A DNA stretch of 7,175 bases, from positions 1 through 7,175 of the forward strand of contig SFPH01000120.1 in assembly GCA_004552115.1 (NCBI GenBank). The letters are read 5' to 3'. The position numbers and the translations under genes were made by a program. Below the pieces are notes generated by a model, which was not told the origin of the DNA, ran no database searches, and was given only the letters and a program-made list of their open reading frames with translations. Shown here in pieces: positions 1 through 5,620 of this stretch. The number at the start of each line of letters is the position of its first letter. Position 1 is the first letter of the stretch. The stretch comes from Bacteroidales bacterium (GTDB lineage: Bacteria > Bacteroidota > Bacteroidia > Bacteroidales > UBA932).

Positions 1-570
1 CACTTTCTCCGGTGGGAAGATGCATGAGTTCTTCTCTGTCAACAAGGATCTCTTCATCCGCTCCCTTTGCCTTATTTCAGTCTTTTTAATATTGGCTGTT
101 TCACAGTTTACTTTACGGTTTACGCTGTTGCGCATTTCTTTTAAAATACGTACGTTTTCAAGATTCATGAGTGAAACATATGCTTCCATGACATTAAGGC
201 AGTCCACAATATTTGAGCCTTCCTTGAGATAAACGACATAATGTGATTTCCGCCCGACGATCTTTGCGTCAGTATCAAAGCCTTTTAGTATTTCCTGTAT
301 CTGCTCTGCCTGACTGCTGCTATTACATACAATTTCAAAATGATAAGATTTCTGTGGATTGCTGATCGACCCCGCAGCCATAAAAACACCTCGCAGATAT
401 GCTCTTTTACAGCATGTCTGCATCAGTATAAGACCATCGGCAGCATATCCGGGTTTTTCAAGCTTAAGTGCTGACATTATCCGCTTTGTATCACTCTGGG
501 TAAGAGGACTGCCGGCATCAACGGAAAACGCTTTCTTCATCAGGACCTCATACTTGTGGATCACAAGCTT
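1..570 (-). CDS. whiA: WhiA family DNA-binding protein, fragment lacking both ends
   Basis: The minus strand is open through all 190 codons from 570 to 1. The translation carries the WhiA core: CCKRAYLRGVFMAAGSIS (about 361-414), then NPQKSYHFEIVC, VVYLKEGSNIVD, ENVRILKEMRNSVNRK and NCETANIKKT (79-108). WhiA is a LAGLIDADG-like plus helix-turn-helix regulator/cell-division protein of Gram-positive bacteria; in Bacillota it lies downstream of rapZ and yvcK. Here the N-terminus is missing at the join near 565, and the similarity I can recall stops after residue T encoded at 79-81, so the C-terminal helix-turn-helix part is not seen. The codon use (ATA, AAA, AGA) and low GC differ from the rest of the window. 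The protein family is recognised from conserved motifs; the Bacillota origin is inferred. No start, stop or promoter is visible. Confidence 0.87.
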
Positions 571-2082
571 CATCTGACTGATTCCTCGGACCTTGCGGGC
601 CTTCCGGATTACGTGAGGGAACTCGGTGCGATGACTGCCGGGGAAAGGGGACTCGAAGGCTGGGTCTTCACATTGGATTATCCGAGCTACCTGCCTTTCA
701 TGCAGAATTCAGAAAGGCCTGACCTCCGCAGGGAAATGTTCCTGGCCTATAATTCCAAGGCTCTCGGCGGAGAGAATGACAATACTGAGACTGTCAGGAA
801 AATCGCGGATCTGAGGATAAAGATCGCGAATATCCTCGGCTATGAGACCTGGGCCGACTATGTTCTTGAGGAGAACATGGCCAAGGACAAGGCCACCGTC
901 GTCAAATTCCTTGATGATCTGATGACACCTTCATTGCCATACGCAAGGAAGGATGTCGAGGCGGTGTTCGACTATGCCAAGGCCAATGGATTCGCAGAGA
1001 TGGCCAGGGCGGCCGGAATGGATCCGGACCAGTTCATGCCTTGGGATTTCAGTTACTGGTCAGAAAAATACAAGCAGGCGGAGTATGCCCTCAGCGACGA
1101 GCAGCTCAAGCCTTATTTCCGTCTTGAGGACTGCATTGACGCGGTCTTCTCCCTTGCCGGGAGACTTTATGGCATTTCATTCGAGGAAAGGAAGGATATC
1201 CCTGTATATCACAAGGATGTGAAGGTGTATGATGTGAAGGATGCTGACGGAAGCCATCTGGCATTGTTCTATGCTGACTTCTTCCCTCGCGCCTCCAAGC
1301 GGGGCGGTGCATGGATGACGGAGTTCCGCGGCCAGAGCATCAGGAACGGCGTTGAGGAGCGTCCTCTGGTAAGCATTGTCACCAATTTCTCGAAACCTAC
1401 GGAGACGGCTCCGTCGCTGCTTACCCACGATGAACTCTGCACCTTCCTGCACGAGTTCGGACATTCGCTTCACGGCATGTTCGCCGAGGGACGGTATACA
1501 TCTCTCTGCGGCACGAATGTGTCCAGGGACTTTGTCGAGCTCCCTTCCCAGATAATGGAGAACTGGGCCTTTGAGCCGGAGTATCTCAACTCATTTGCCA
1601 GGGATTACCGTTCAGGGGAAGTCATCCCTGCCGAACTGGTGGAAAGAATCGTCAGGGCAAAGAATTATCTTGCAGGATACTATCAGGTCCGCCAGCTTGA
1701 TTTCGGAACTCTCGACATGGCCTGGCATACATTGACCGCACTTCCCGAAGAGGATGCGGCTGAATTCGAGAAGAAGGTTCTGGCTCCGTCGGCCGTTATG
1801 CCGAAAGTTCCGGGAACAGCAATCTCCACTGCGTTCAACCATATTTTCTCAGGAGGTTATTCTGCTGGCTACTATTCGTACAAGTGGGCTGAGGTGCTCG
1901 AGGCAGATGCCTTCTCCCTCTTCAAGGAAAAAGGCATTTTCGACAGGGAAACAGCATCCTCATTCAGGACAAATATTCTCTCGAAGGGTGATACGGAAGA
2001 TCCGGCTGTCCTCTACAGAAGATTCAGGGGCAGGGACCCTGAACCGTCCGCATTGATGGAGAAATTGGGCCTCACTGAGTAA
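556..2082 (+). CDS. dcp: M3 family zinc peptidase (Dcp-like peptidyl-dipeptidase), N-terminus missing
   Basis: This is a zinc metallopeptidase of the thimet oligopeptidase (M3) family, which cuts short peptides, often releasing C-terminal dipeptides. The 508-codon frame contains the zinc motif HEFGH (residues 299-303) and the third zinc ligand E328 in DFVELPSQIMENW, 29 residues after H299 as in the family. It also has PRASKRGGAWMTEF (244-257) and the substrate-tyrosine region HIFSGGYSAGYYSYKWAE (429-446). RDFVELPSQ after GTN resembles Dcp more than PrlC. Family members are about 680-710 residues, so roughly 180 N-terminal residues are absent. The GTG at 556 is merely the first possible start codon in an open frame and is probably not a real start: family similarity begins at LHLTDSSDLAGLPDYV (residues 5-20), directly at the join with whiA. 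No signal peptide can be judged. A hairpin follows the stop. Confidence 0.95.
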   Translation: MDHKLHLTDSSDLAGLPDYVRELGAMTAGERGLEGWVFTLDYPSYLPFMQNSERPDLRREMFLAYNSKALGGENDNTETVRKIADLRIKIANILGYETWADYVLEENMAKDKATVVKFLDDLMTPSLPYARKDVEAVFDYAKANGFAEMARAAGMDPDQFMPWDFSYWSEKYKQAEYALSDEQLKPYFRLEDCIDAVFSLAGRLYGISFEERKDIPVYHKDVKVYDVKDADGSHLALFYADFFPRASKRGGAWMTEFRGQSIRNGVEERPLVSIVTNFSKPTETAPSLLTHDELCTFLHEFGHSLHGMFAEGRYTSLCGTNVSRDFVELPSQIMENWAFEPEYLNSFARDYRSGEVIPAELVERIVRAKNYLAGYYQVRQLDFGTLDMAWHTLTALPEEDAAEFEKKVLAPSAVMPKVPGTAISTAFNHIFSGGYSAGYYSYKWAEVLEADAFSLFKEKGIFDRETASSFRTNILSKGDTEDPAVLYRRFRGRDPEPSALMEKLGLTE

Positions 2083-2114
2083 AATGAGGCTATTAAACTG
2101 ATTTATAATGTTAT

Positions 2115-2150
2115 ATGTCCGGCTTATGTTTGCATATGAGCCGGACATTT
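2115..2150 (+). terminator. Hairpin terminator after the M3 peptidase
   Basis: A perfect 10-bp stem, ATGTCCGGCT (2115-2124) and AGCCGGACAT (2139-2148), encloses a 14-nt loop and is followed by a weak T run (TTTCATAT). It lies 32 nt after the peptidase stop. The poor T tract is common for Bacteroidota terminators. The loop also contains the proposed -33 box of the gdhA promoter. Confidence 0.6.
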
Positions 2151-2160
2151 CATATATTTA
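2129..2160 (+). promoter_or_regulatory. Candidate Bacteroidota promoter for gdhA
   Basis: TTTG at 2129-2132 is followed after 20 nt by TATATTTA at 2153-2160, one mismatch from the Bacteroidota -7 consensus TAnnTTTG. Transcription would start near 2166, giving a leader of about 64 nt before the gdhA ATG. The final A instead of G in the -7 box makes this less certain than the tRNA and ferredoxin promoters in this window. Confidence 0.5.
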
Positions 2161-2229
2161 CAAGTGTTGGAGTTTTCAGTTTGGGACTCCTGTGGTATAA
2201 AACGTTTCACAATCTTAACAATTGACATT

Positions 2230-3528
2230 ATGTCTGCATTCACTGAAAGGTATGTCGCCGGTTTCATGAACGACCTGGTCATCAAGAACCCGAGCGAGCC
2301 TGAGTTCCACCAGGCGGTAAAAGAAGTTCTGGAAAGCGTGGCACCCGTATTGGAATCCTCCCCGCATTTCCTTGACCAGAAGATTATGGAAAGAATGACT
2401 GAACCTGAAAGAGTCATCATTTTCAGGGTTCCGTGGATGGACGATGCCGGTGAGGTCAGGATCAACCGCGGTTTCCGCGTTCAGATGAACAGCGCCATCG
2501 GACCTTACAAGGGAGGCATCCGTTTCCACAGCAGTGTGAATCTGGGCATCATGAAGTTCCTTGCCTTCGAGCAGACATTCAAGAATGCGCTTACGACATT
2601 GCCGATGGGCGGCGCCAAGGGTGGTTCCGATTTCAGCCCGAGGGGCAAGTCCGATGCCGAGGTAATGCGCTTCTGCCAGAGTTTCATGACTGAGCTTCAG
2701 AGACATATTGGCCCTGATACTGACGTGCCTGCCGGAGATATCGGAGTGGGAGGACGAGAGGTCGGCTACATGTTCGGCCAGTACAAGAGACTCCGTGACG
2801 AATGGACAGGTACCCTTACCGGAAAGGGCCAGAACTGGGGAGGAAGTCTTCTCAGACCTGAGGCTACAGGTTATGGCCTCTGCTATTTCACCCAGGAGAT
2901 GCTCGCATCCAGGGGAGAGTCCTTCGAGGGCAAGACAGTCTGCATTTCCGGTGCCGGAAACGTGGCCCAGTATGCTGCCCAGAAGGCGATGAGGCTCGGG
3001 GCGAAGGTGGTGACTCTTTCAGACAGCGACGGATTCATATATGACCCGGACGGACTCGACGAGGAGAAGATGGAGTACGTAAATGCGGAGTATCACGCAG
3101 GAAAGCGGCCTTGGAGCGTGAAGTGCGACATTGCCCTTCCATGTGCTACCCAGAACGAAATCAATGGCGAGGAGGCGAAGGAACTTGTTGCCAATGGATG
3201 CTTCTGCGTGGCTGAGGGTGCCAATATGCCTTCTACTCCTGAGGCTATCGTGGCCTTCCAGAGCGCAGGTCTTCTCTATGCTCCGGGCAAGGCTTCCAAT
3301 GCCGGCGGCGTGGCTACTTCGGGCCTTGAGATGACCCAGAACTCGATCCGTCAGAAATGGACGGCAGAGGAAGTTGACTCCCAACTCCACAGAATCATGA
3401 AGGATATCCACTCCGCCTGCCTCGAGCACGGTGTCCAGGACGACGGCTACGTGAACTATGTGAAGGGAGCCAATATCTCCGGCTTCATGAAGGTGGCCAA
3501 CTCGATGCTCGACCAGGGCCTGGTATAG
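2230..3528 (+). CDS. gdhA: Glutamate dehydrogenase (class I hexameric, probably NADP-dependent)
   Basis: The enzyme interconverts 2-oxoglutarate plus ammonia and glutamate in the cytosol. The 432-residue product shows the substrate-site motifs GPYKGGIRFH (91-100), TFKNALTTLPMGGAKGG (116-132) and PAGDIGVGGREVGY (167-180, catalytic Asp D170). It has the Rossmann motif GAGNVA (241-246), SDSDG (264-268; the NADP-type GdhA has a similar SDS sequence), ALPCATQNE (302-310), AEGANMPST and PGKASNAGGVATSG. I chose ATG 2230 because MSAFTERYVAGFM resembles the family's N-terminal helix; an upstream GTG at 2164 would add 22 unrelated residues. There is no clear Shine-Dalgarno site and the leader is AT-rich, as usual in this phylum. 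Oddity: relatives are about 445 residues, and here DEEKMEYV (277-284) runs straight into NAEYHAGKRPW, omitting about 18 residues present in E. coli GdhA. The gene looks monocistronic between two hairpins. Confidence 0.96.
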   Translation: MSAFTERYVAGFMNDLVIKNPSEPEFHQAVKEVLESVAPVLESSPHFLDQKIMERMTEPERVIIFRVPWMDDAGEVRINRGFRVQMNSAIGPYKGGIRFHSSVNLGIMKFLAFEQTFKNALTTLPMGGAKGGSDFSPRGKSDAEVMRFCQSFMTELQRHIGPDTDVPAGDIGVGGREVGYMFGQYKRLRDEWTGTLTGKGQNWGGSLLRPEATGYGLCYFTQEMLASRGESFEGKTVCISGAGNVAQYAAQKAMRLGAKVVTLSDSDGFIYDPDGLDEEKMEYVNAEYHAGKRPWSVKCDIALPCATQNEINGEEAKELVANGCFCVAEGANMPSTPEAIVAFQSAGLLYAPGKASNAGGVATSGLEMTQNSIRQKWTAEEVDSQLHRIMKDIHSACLEHGVQDDGYVNYVKGANISGFMKVANSMLDQGLV

Positions 3529-3561
3529 CAGCCGGACGGCAATTATTGAGTTTTCAGATAT

Positions 3562-3593
3562 GCGGCATTTCTCTCCGGGGGAGTGCCGCTTTG
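3562..3593. terminator. Hairpin after gdhA, possibly bidirectional
   Basis: GCGGCA (3562-3567) pairs with TGCCGC (3584-3589), and the interior CTCTCC/GGGGAG can extend the pairing. On the plus strand TTTG follows, a short T run. It lies 34 nt after the gdhA stop. On the minus strand the same hairpin lies downstream of the possible gene remnant at 3624-3713. Confidence 0.5.
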
Positions 3594-3623
3594 TCATATG
3601 CGGAGGCTATGTCCCGCCCTCGG

Positions 3624-3713
3624 TCATGCCCGGAGCACATTGTCCAGATAGGGCTTGCCGATGGGCAGTTCCTTTCCGTCCCTGTCAATTATACCCCAAA
3701 ACCACTCAGGCAT
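3624..3713 (-). pseudogene. Possible C-terminal remnant of an unidentified gene
   Basis: Reading from ATG 3713 on the minus strand gives 29 residues beginning MPEWFWGIIDRDGKELPIG and ending LDNVLRA before a TGA. The sequence has a natural protein-like composition (WFWGIIDRDGKEL, faintly like a WG repeat), unlike the low-quality translations on either side. The frame continues upstream only into the terminator repeat, where it becomes nonsense. It could be the tail of a gene truncated by the rearrangement that produced the 67-bp repeat, or chance. I do not recognise a family. Confidence 0.25.
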
Positions 3714-3714
3714 G

Positions 3715-3781
3715 CGTCTGTAAACAAAAAAGGCCCTGATTTTCATCAGGACCGTTTCTGAGGTGCGGAAGGGGCTCGAAC
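3715..3781. repeat. Direct repeat copy 1: tRNA-Asp 3' end plus terminator
   Basis: This copy matches 3884-3950 at 65 of 67 positions (differences at 3721 T/A and 3761 A/C) with an offset of exactly 169 bp. On the minus strand it carries the last 20 nt of tRNA-Asp (3762-3781: acceptor 3' strand, T-stem 3' strand and T-loop) followed by the tRNA terminator hairpin. Beyond 3781 the similarity ends, so the rest of a tRNA is absent. A duplicated tRNA 3' end of this extent is the normal footprint of tyrosine-integrase attachment in tRNA genes, but a tandem duplication with decay would look the same. Confidence 0.85.
3724..3753 (-). terminator. Duplicate copy of the tRNA-Asp terminator
   Basis: On the minus strand GGTCCTGA pairs with TCAGGGCC around a TGAAAA loop and is followed by a run of six T. 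It is identical to the terminator at 3893-3922 and sits inside direct repeat copy 1. It no longer serves an intact tRNA but could act as a second stop for read-through. Confidence 0.75.
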
Positions 3782-3883
3782 TCGCACTGTCGCGCGGCGA
3801 TATTGTCATTCGTAAACCCCCTGTCAAGCATTCGCTTGACTTCCCCTCGGGGGAGGAGGTCGAGGGTTCGGCCGCTATGGGAC
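3782..3883. other. 102-bp spacer between direct repeats, with two hairpins
   Basis: No gene is evident. It contains a perfect 7-bp inverted repeat, GTCAAGC (3823-3829) and GCTTGAC (3834-3840) around ATTC, next to a second short one, TCCCC/GGGGA (3842-3853). C-rich runs flank the first. This could be a structured remnant of a small mobile or repetitive element, but nothing identifies a family. Confidence 0.4.
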
Positions 3884-3950
3884 CGTCTGAAAACAAAAAA
3901 GGCCCTGATTTTCATCAGGACCGTTTCTGCGGTGCGGAAGGGGCTCGAAC
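3884..3950. repeat. Direct repeat copy 2, overlapping the intact tRNA-Asp 3' end
   Basis: This is the partner of 3715-3781. It includes the terminator and the final 20 nt of the functional tRNA-Asp gene (3931-3950). The repeat boundary falls in the tRNA T-loop, where many integrases cross over. Confidence 0.85.
3893..3922 (-). terminator. Intrinsic terminator of tRNA-Asp
   Basis: Reading the minus strand, GGTCCTGA and TCAGGGCC form an 8-bp stem (one G-T pair) with a TGAAAA loop, followed at once by TTTTTTGTTT. It begins 8 nt after the tRNA 3' end, the expected position. Confidence 0.9.
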
Positions 3951-4004
3951 CCTCGACCTCCGGCGTGACAGGCCGGCGTTCTAACCAAGCTGAACTACCG
4001 CACC
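3931..4004 (-). tRNA. tRNA-Asp (anticodon GTC)
   Basis: The 74-nt minus-strand sequence folds as a complete cloverleaf. The acceptor strands GGTGCGG and CCGCACC pair over 7 bp. The D arm starts GTTC and has AGCTTGGTTA in its loop. The anticodon stem CCGGC/GCCGG holds the loop CTGTCAC with anticodon GTC (aspartate). The T arm GAGGG/CCCTT holds the loop TTCGAGC. The 3' CCA is not encoded and must be added after transcription. A consensus promoter lies upstream and a strong terminator downstream, so it is a single-gene unit. Its 3' end is duplicated at 3762-3781. Confidence 0.98.
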
Positions 4005-4161
4005 AGTAGTCGCTGCTGAGGTGTTTTCCTCGAACGCGGATGCAAAGATAGGCATTAATTTTTATTCTGCAAACTTTTTCTGAAATTTTCTTCAAAAATC
4101 TTAAAAACAGATGCCGATCAAGCTCCCGGGCAGCGTAATCTACCTCCAACGGAGCGGACTG
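4005..4161. other. Intergenic stretch between tRNA-Asp and ferredoxin
   Basis: It holds the tRNA promoter (4043-4073) and an AT-rich upstream segment. Only a weak 4-bp hairpin (4112-4132) with a short T run on the minus strand could end ferredoxin transcription. I see no other gene. Confidence 0.6.
4043..4073 (-). promoter_or_regulatory. Bacteroidota promoter for tRNA-Asp
   Basis: On the minus strand TTTG (4070-4073), a 19-nt spacer and TATCTTTG (4043-4050) match the sigma-ABfr consensus TTTG-N19/20-TAnnTTTG perfectly. Transcription would begin near 4037, about 33 nt before the tRNA 5' end. This is one of the strongest indicators that the core of the window is Bacteroidota DNA. Confidence 0.88.
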
Positions 4162-4335
4162 CTATTCGTCAGCAGGCTTGATTGCTCCCATCGGGCAGAC
4201 ACCGGCGCAAGTGCCGCAGTCTACGCAGAGGTTCGGGTCAATGTGATAGATATCGCCCTCGGAAATAGCTCCTGAAGGACATTCTCCAATGCAGGTGCCG
4301 CAAGCGACACACTCGTCTGAAATTTTGTAAGCCAT
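4162..4335 (-). CDS. Small 2[4Fe-4S] ferredoxin
   Basis: This 57-residue protein is a bacterial-type low-potential electron carrier in the cytosol, likely serving oxidoreductases such as pyruvate:ferredoxin oxidoreductase (partner inferred). It has two full cluster-binding motifs: CVACGTCIGECP (Cys9, 12, 15, 19) and CVDCGTCAGVCP (Cys37, 40, 43, 47), each with the CxxCxxCxxxCP pattern, arranged as two pseudo-symmetric halves (SGAI and MGAI follow each). The length matches clostridial-type ferredoxins. The ATG at 4335 starts MAYKISDEC, the usual N-terminus. There is no Shine-Dalgarno site. It has its own consensus promoter and a leader of about 85 nt, is divergent from the DUF1573 gene, and no convincing terminator separates it from the tRNA-Asp promoter downstream. 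Confidence 0.96.
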   Translation of the reverse strand: MAYKISDECVACGTCIGECPSGAISEGDIYHIDPNLCVDCGTCAGVCPMGAIKPADE

Positions 4336-4426
4336 AGTTCTGATATTTTAAACAATGTTTTTCAATCCTGATACTGCGTTCCGCATGGCAATCCTGCTGC
4401 TCATCCGGAGACTTAGTATGGGAATG

Positions 4427-4457
4427 CAAATGTATAGGATTTTCGTCAAATTACCAA
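4427..4457 (-). promoter_or_regulatory. Bacteroidota promoter for the ferredoxin gene
   Basis: On the minus strand TTG (4455-4457), a 20-nt spacer and TACATTTG (4427-4434) fit the Bacteroidota consensus. The predicted start near 4421 leaves a leader of about 85 nt before the ferredoxin ATG. Confidence 0.75.
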
Positions 4458-4503
4458 TAGTGGAAGGATTTTTGCAGCAACGGACAGACGCAAATAACTG
4501 AAT

Positions 4504-5607
4504 ATGAAAATGACTATCAGACATTTTTTGACAGCCATATTGGCATTTTCCATATCTGTCGTCTCCCTGGCTCAGGTCAAGACTGACGGGAAAGCCACTG
4601 ATATAGATGGAGTTGTAAGAATTGACAGGACTATCTGGGACTTCGGTGACGTTACCGTGGGGCAGGGCCCCCTCAGCTGTACTTTCAAGGTGACCAACAT
4701 ATCAGATTCGCCGGCGGTGATTTACAATGTCGTATCATCCTGCGGATGTACGGATGTCAAATGGACCAGGGAGCCTCTCCGCCCTGGAGCCTCCGGGACT
4801 ATCGACGCCACATATTCCAATGACGAAGGTCCATATCCGTTCGACAAGAACCTTACCGTTTACATATCCGGAGTAAAGAAGCCTGTCATTCTCAGGCTCA
4901 GGGGCACGGTACACTCCAGGAAAATGCCGCTTTCTGAACTGTATCCGGTCCGCAGAGGCTTTCTCGGGCTCAAGAGCGACGATATCAAGCTCGGCAACCT
5001 ATCGCAGGGAAGCCAGCGCTCGGATGCCGTGAAAGTGGCCAATCTTGGCCAGTCTCCGCTCAATGTCCAGTTTTCGGACGTGACCGAAGGAATGAAGATA
5101 TCCGTCTCGCCCAATCCTGTCCCTGCAGGTCAGACTGCCACAATGTCATTCATTGTCACTGCTGACCGCTCGAAATGGGGCAAGAACTACTATTATGCAA
5201 CCCCGGTGCTGAACGGCAGGAAATACTCCCCGGTAGGAATATGGGCCTTCACGAAAGAAGATTTTTCCGGATGGACAGACGAGCAGACAGCTGACGGGCC
5301 GAAACCCATGCTTGAGACAAGTTCATTCGACTTTGGAAAAAGATGCGTCGGAGACAGATTCACGGCCACATTCAAGGTAAGGAACCTGGGAGGCTCCGCA
5401 CTGAAGATATACAAGGCGGACCCGGAACTTCCGGCAGTAACGCCCGAGCCTTTCCAGGATACCCCGTCAGGCAAGGAAAGCATACTGCGTTTCAAGGTGG
5501 ATTCCTCCACTCTCCCTGCCGGGGAAGTCAGCATTCTGGTAATTCTCACCACCAACAGCCCCCTCAGGCCTATCGTCAACATCCATATCACCGGAACATT
5601 AATCTAA
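4504..5607 (+). CDS. Secreted DUF1573-family protein with tandem Ig-like domains
   Basis: The 367-residue product starts with a signal peptide: positive residues (K2, R6), a hydrophobic stretch (8-22) and probable cleavage after SLAQ or nearby. No lipobox cysteine is present, so it is probably periplasmic or surface-exposed rather than a lipoprotein. The first DUF1573 unit (about 40-135) has the hallmark WDFGDVTVGQGPLSCTFKVTN and the SSCGC motif (Cys80, Cys82). A middle beta domain (about 155-225) and a third unit (272-367, SSFDFGKRCVGDRFTATFKVRN) repeat the ASH/Ig-like pattern; the third lacks the CGC motif. DUF1573 proteins are abundant in Bacteroidota, and their role is not established. 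The exporter gene follows after 13 bp, so the two are probably cotranscribed. I see no consensus -7 box upstream; GATTTTTG (4467-4474) is the nearest and lacks a -33 partner. Confidence 0.9.
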   Translation: MKMTIRHFLTAILAFSISVVSLAQVKTDGKATDIDGVVRIDRTIWDFGDVTVGQGPLSCTFKVTNISDSPAVIYNVVSSCGCTDVKWTREPLRPGASGTIDATYSNDEGPYPFDKNLTVYISGVKKPVILRLRGTVHSRKMPLSELYPVRRGFLGLKSDDIKLGNLSQGSQRSDAVKVANLGQSPLNVQFSDVTEGMKISVSPNPVPAGQTATMSFIVTADRSKWGKNYYYATPVLNGRKYSPVGIWAFTKEDFSGWTDEQTADGPKPMLETSSFDFGKRCVGDRFTATFKVRNLGGSALKIYKADPELPAVTPEPFQDTPSGKESILRFKVDSSTLPAGEVSILVILTTNSPLRPIVNIHITGTLI

Positions 5608-5620
5608 CCTGAAACACAAT

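Noticed and set aside
109..420. LAGLIDADG homing endonuclease or intein
   Set aside because: WhiA has a degenerate LAGLIDADG-like fold, but the motifs here are those of WhiA itself, with no host exteins or intron boundaries.
20..577. Plus-strand short frames in the left 570 bp (20-232 and 359-577)
   Set aside because: They are shadows of the clear WhiA coding frame on the minus strand.
2069..2090. Small inverted repeat GCCTCA/TGAGGC overlapping the peptidase stop codon
   Set aside because: It has a 6-bp stem and no T run, and a much stronger hairpin follows 25 bp later.
2164..2229. Earlier GTG start for gdhA at 2164
   Set aside because: It would add 22 residues with no family similarity and would start at about the predicted transcription start.
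3019..3597. 192-codon minus-strand open frame opposite gdhA
   Set aside because: It is antisense to conserved glutamate dehydrogenase motifs, with no domain of its own and no promoter.
4103..4132. Terminator for the ferredoxin gene (TGCC/GGCA hairpin with a T run)
   Set aside because: The stem is only 4 bp with a 13-nt loop, too weak to call.
3706..4149. 147-residue minus-strand reading frame spanning the tRNA-Asp region
   Set aside because: It translates the tRNA, its promoter and terminator (SSAWLERRPVTPEVEGSSPFRT is the usual translation of a tRNA gene), so it is not a protein.
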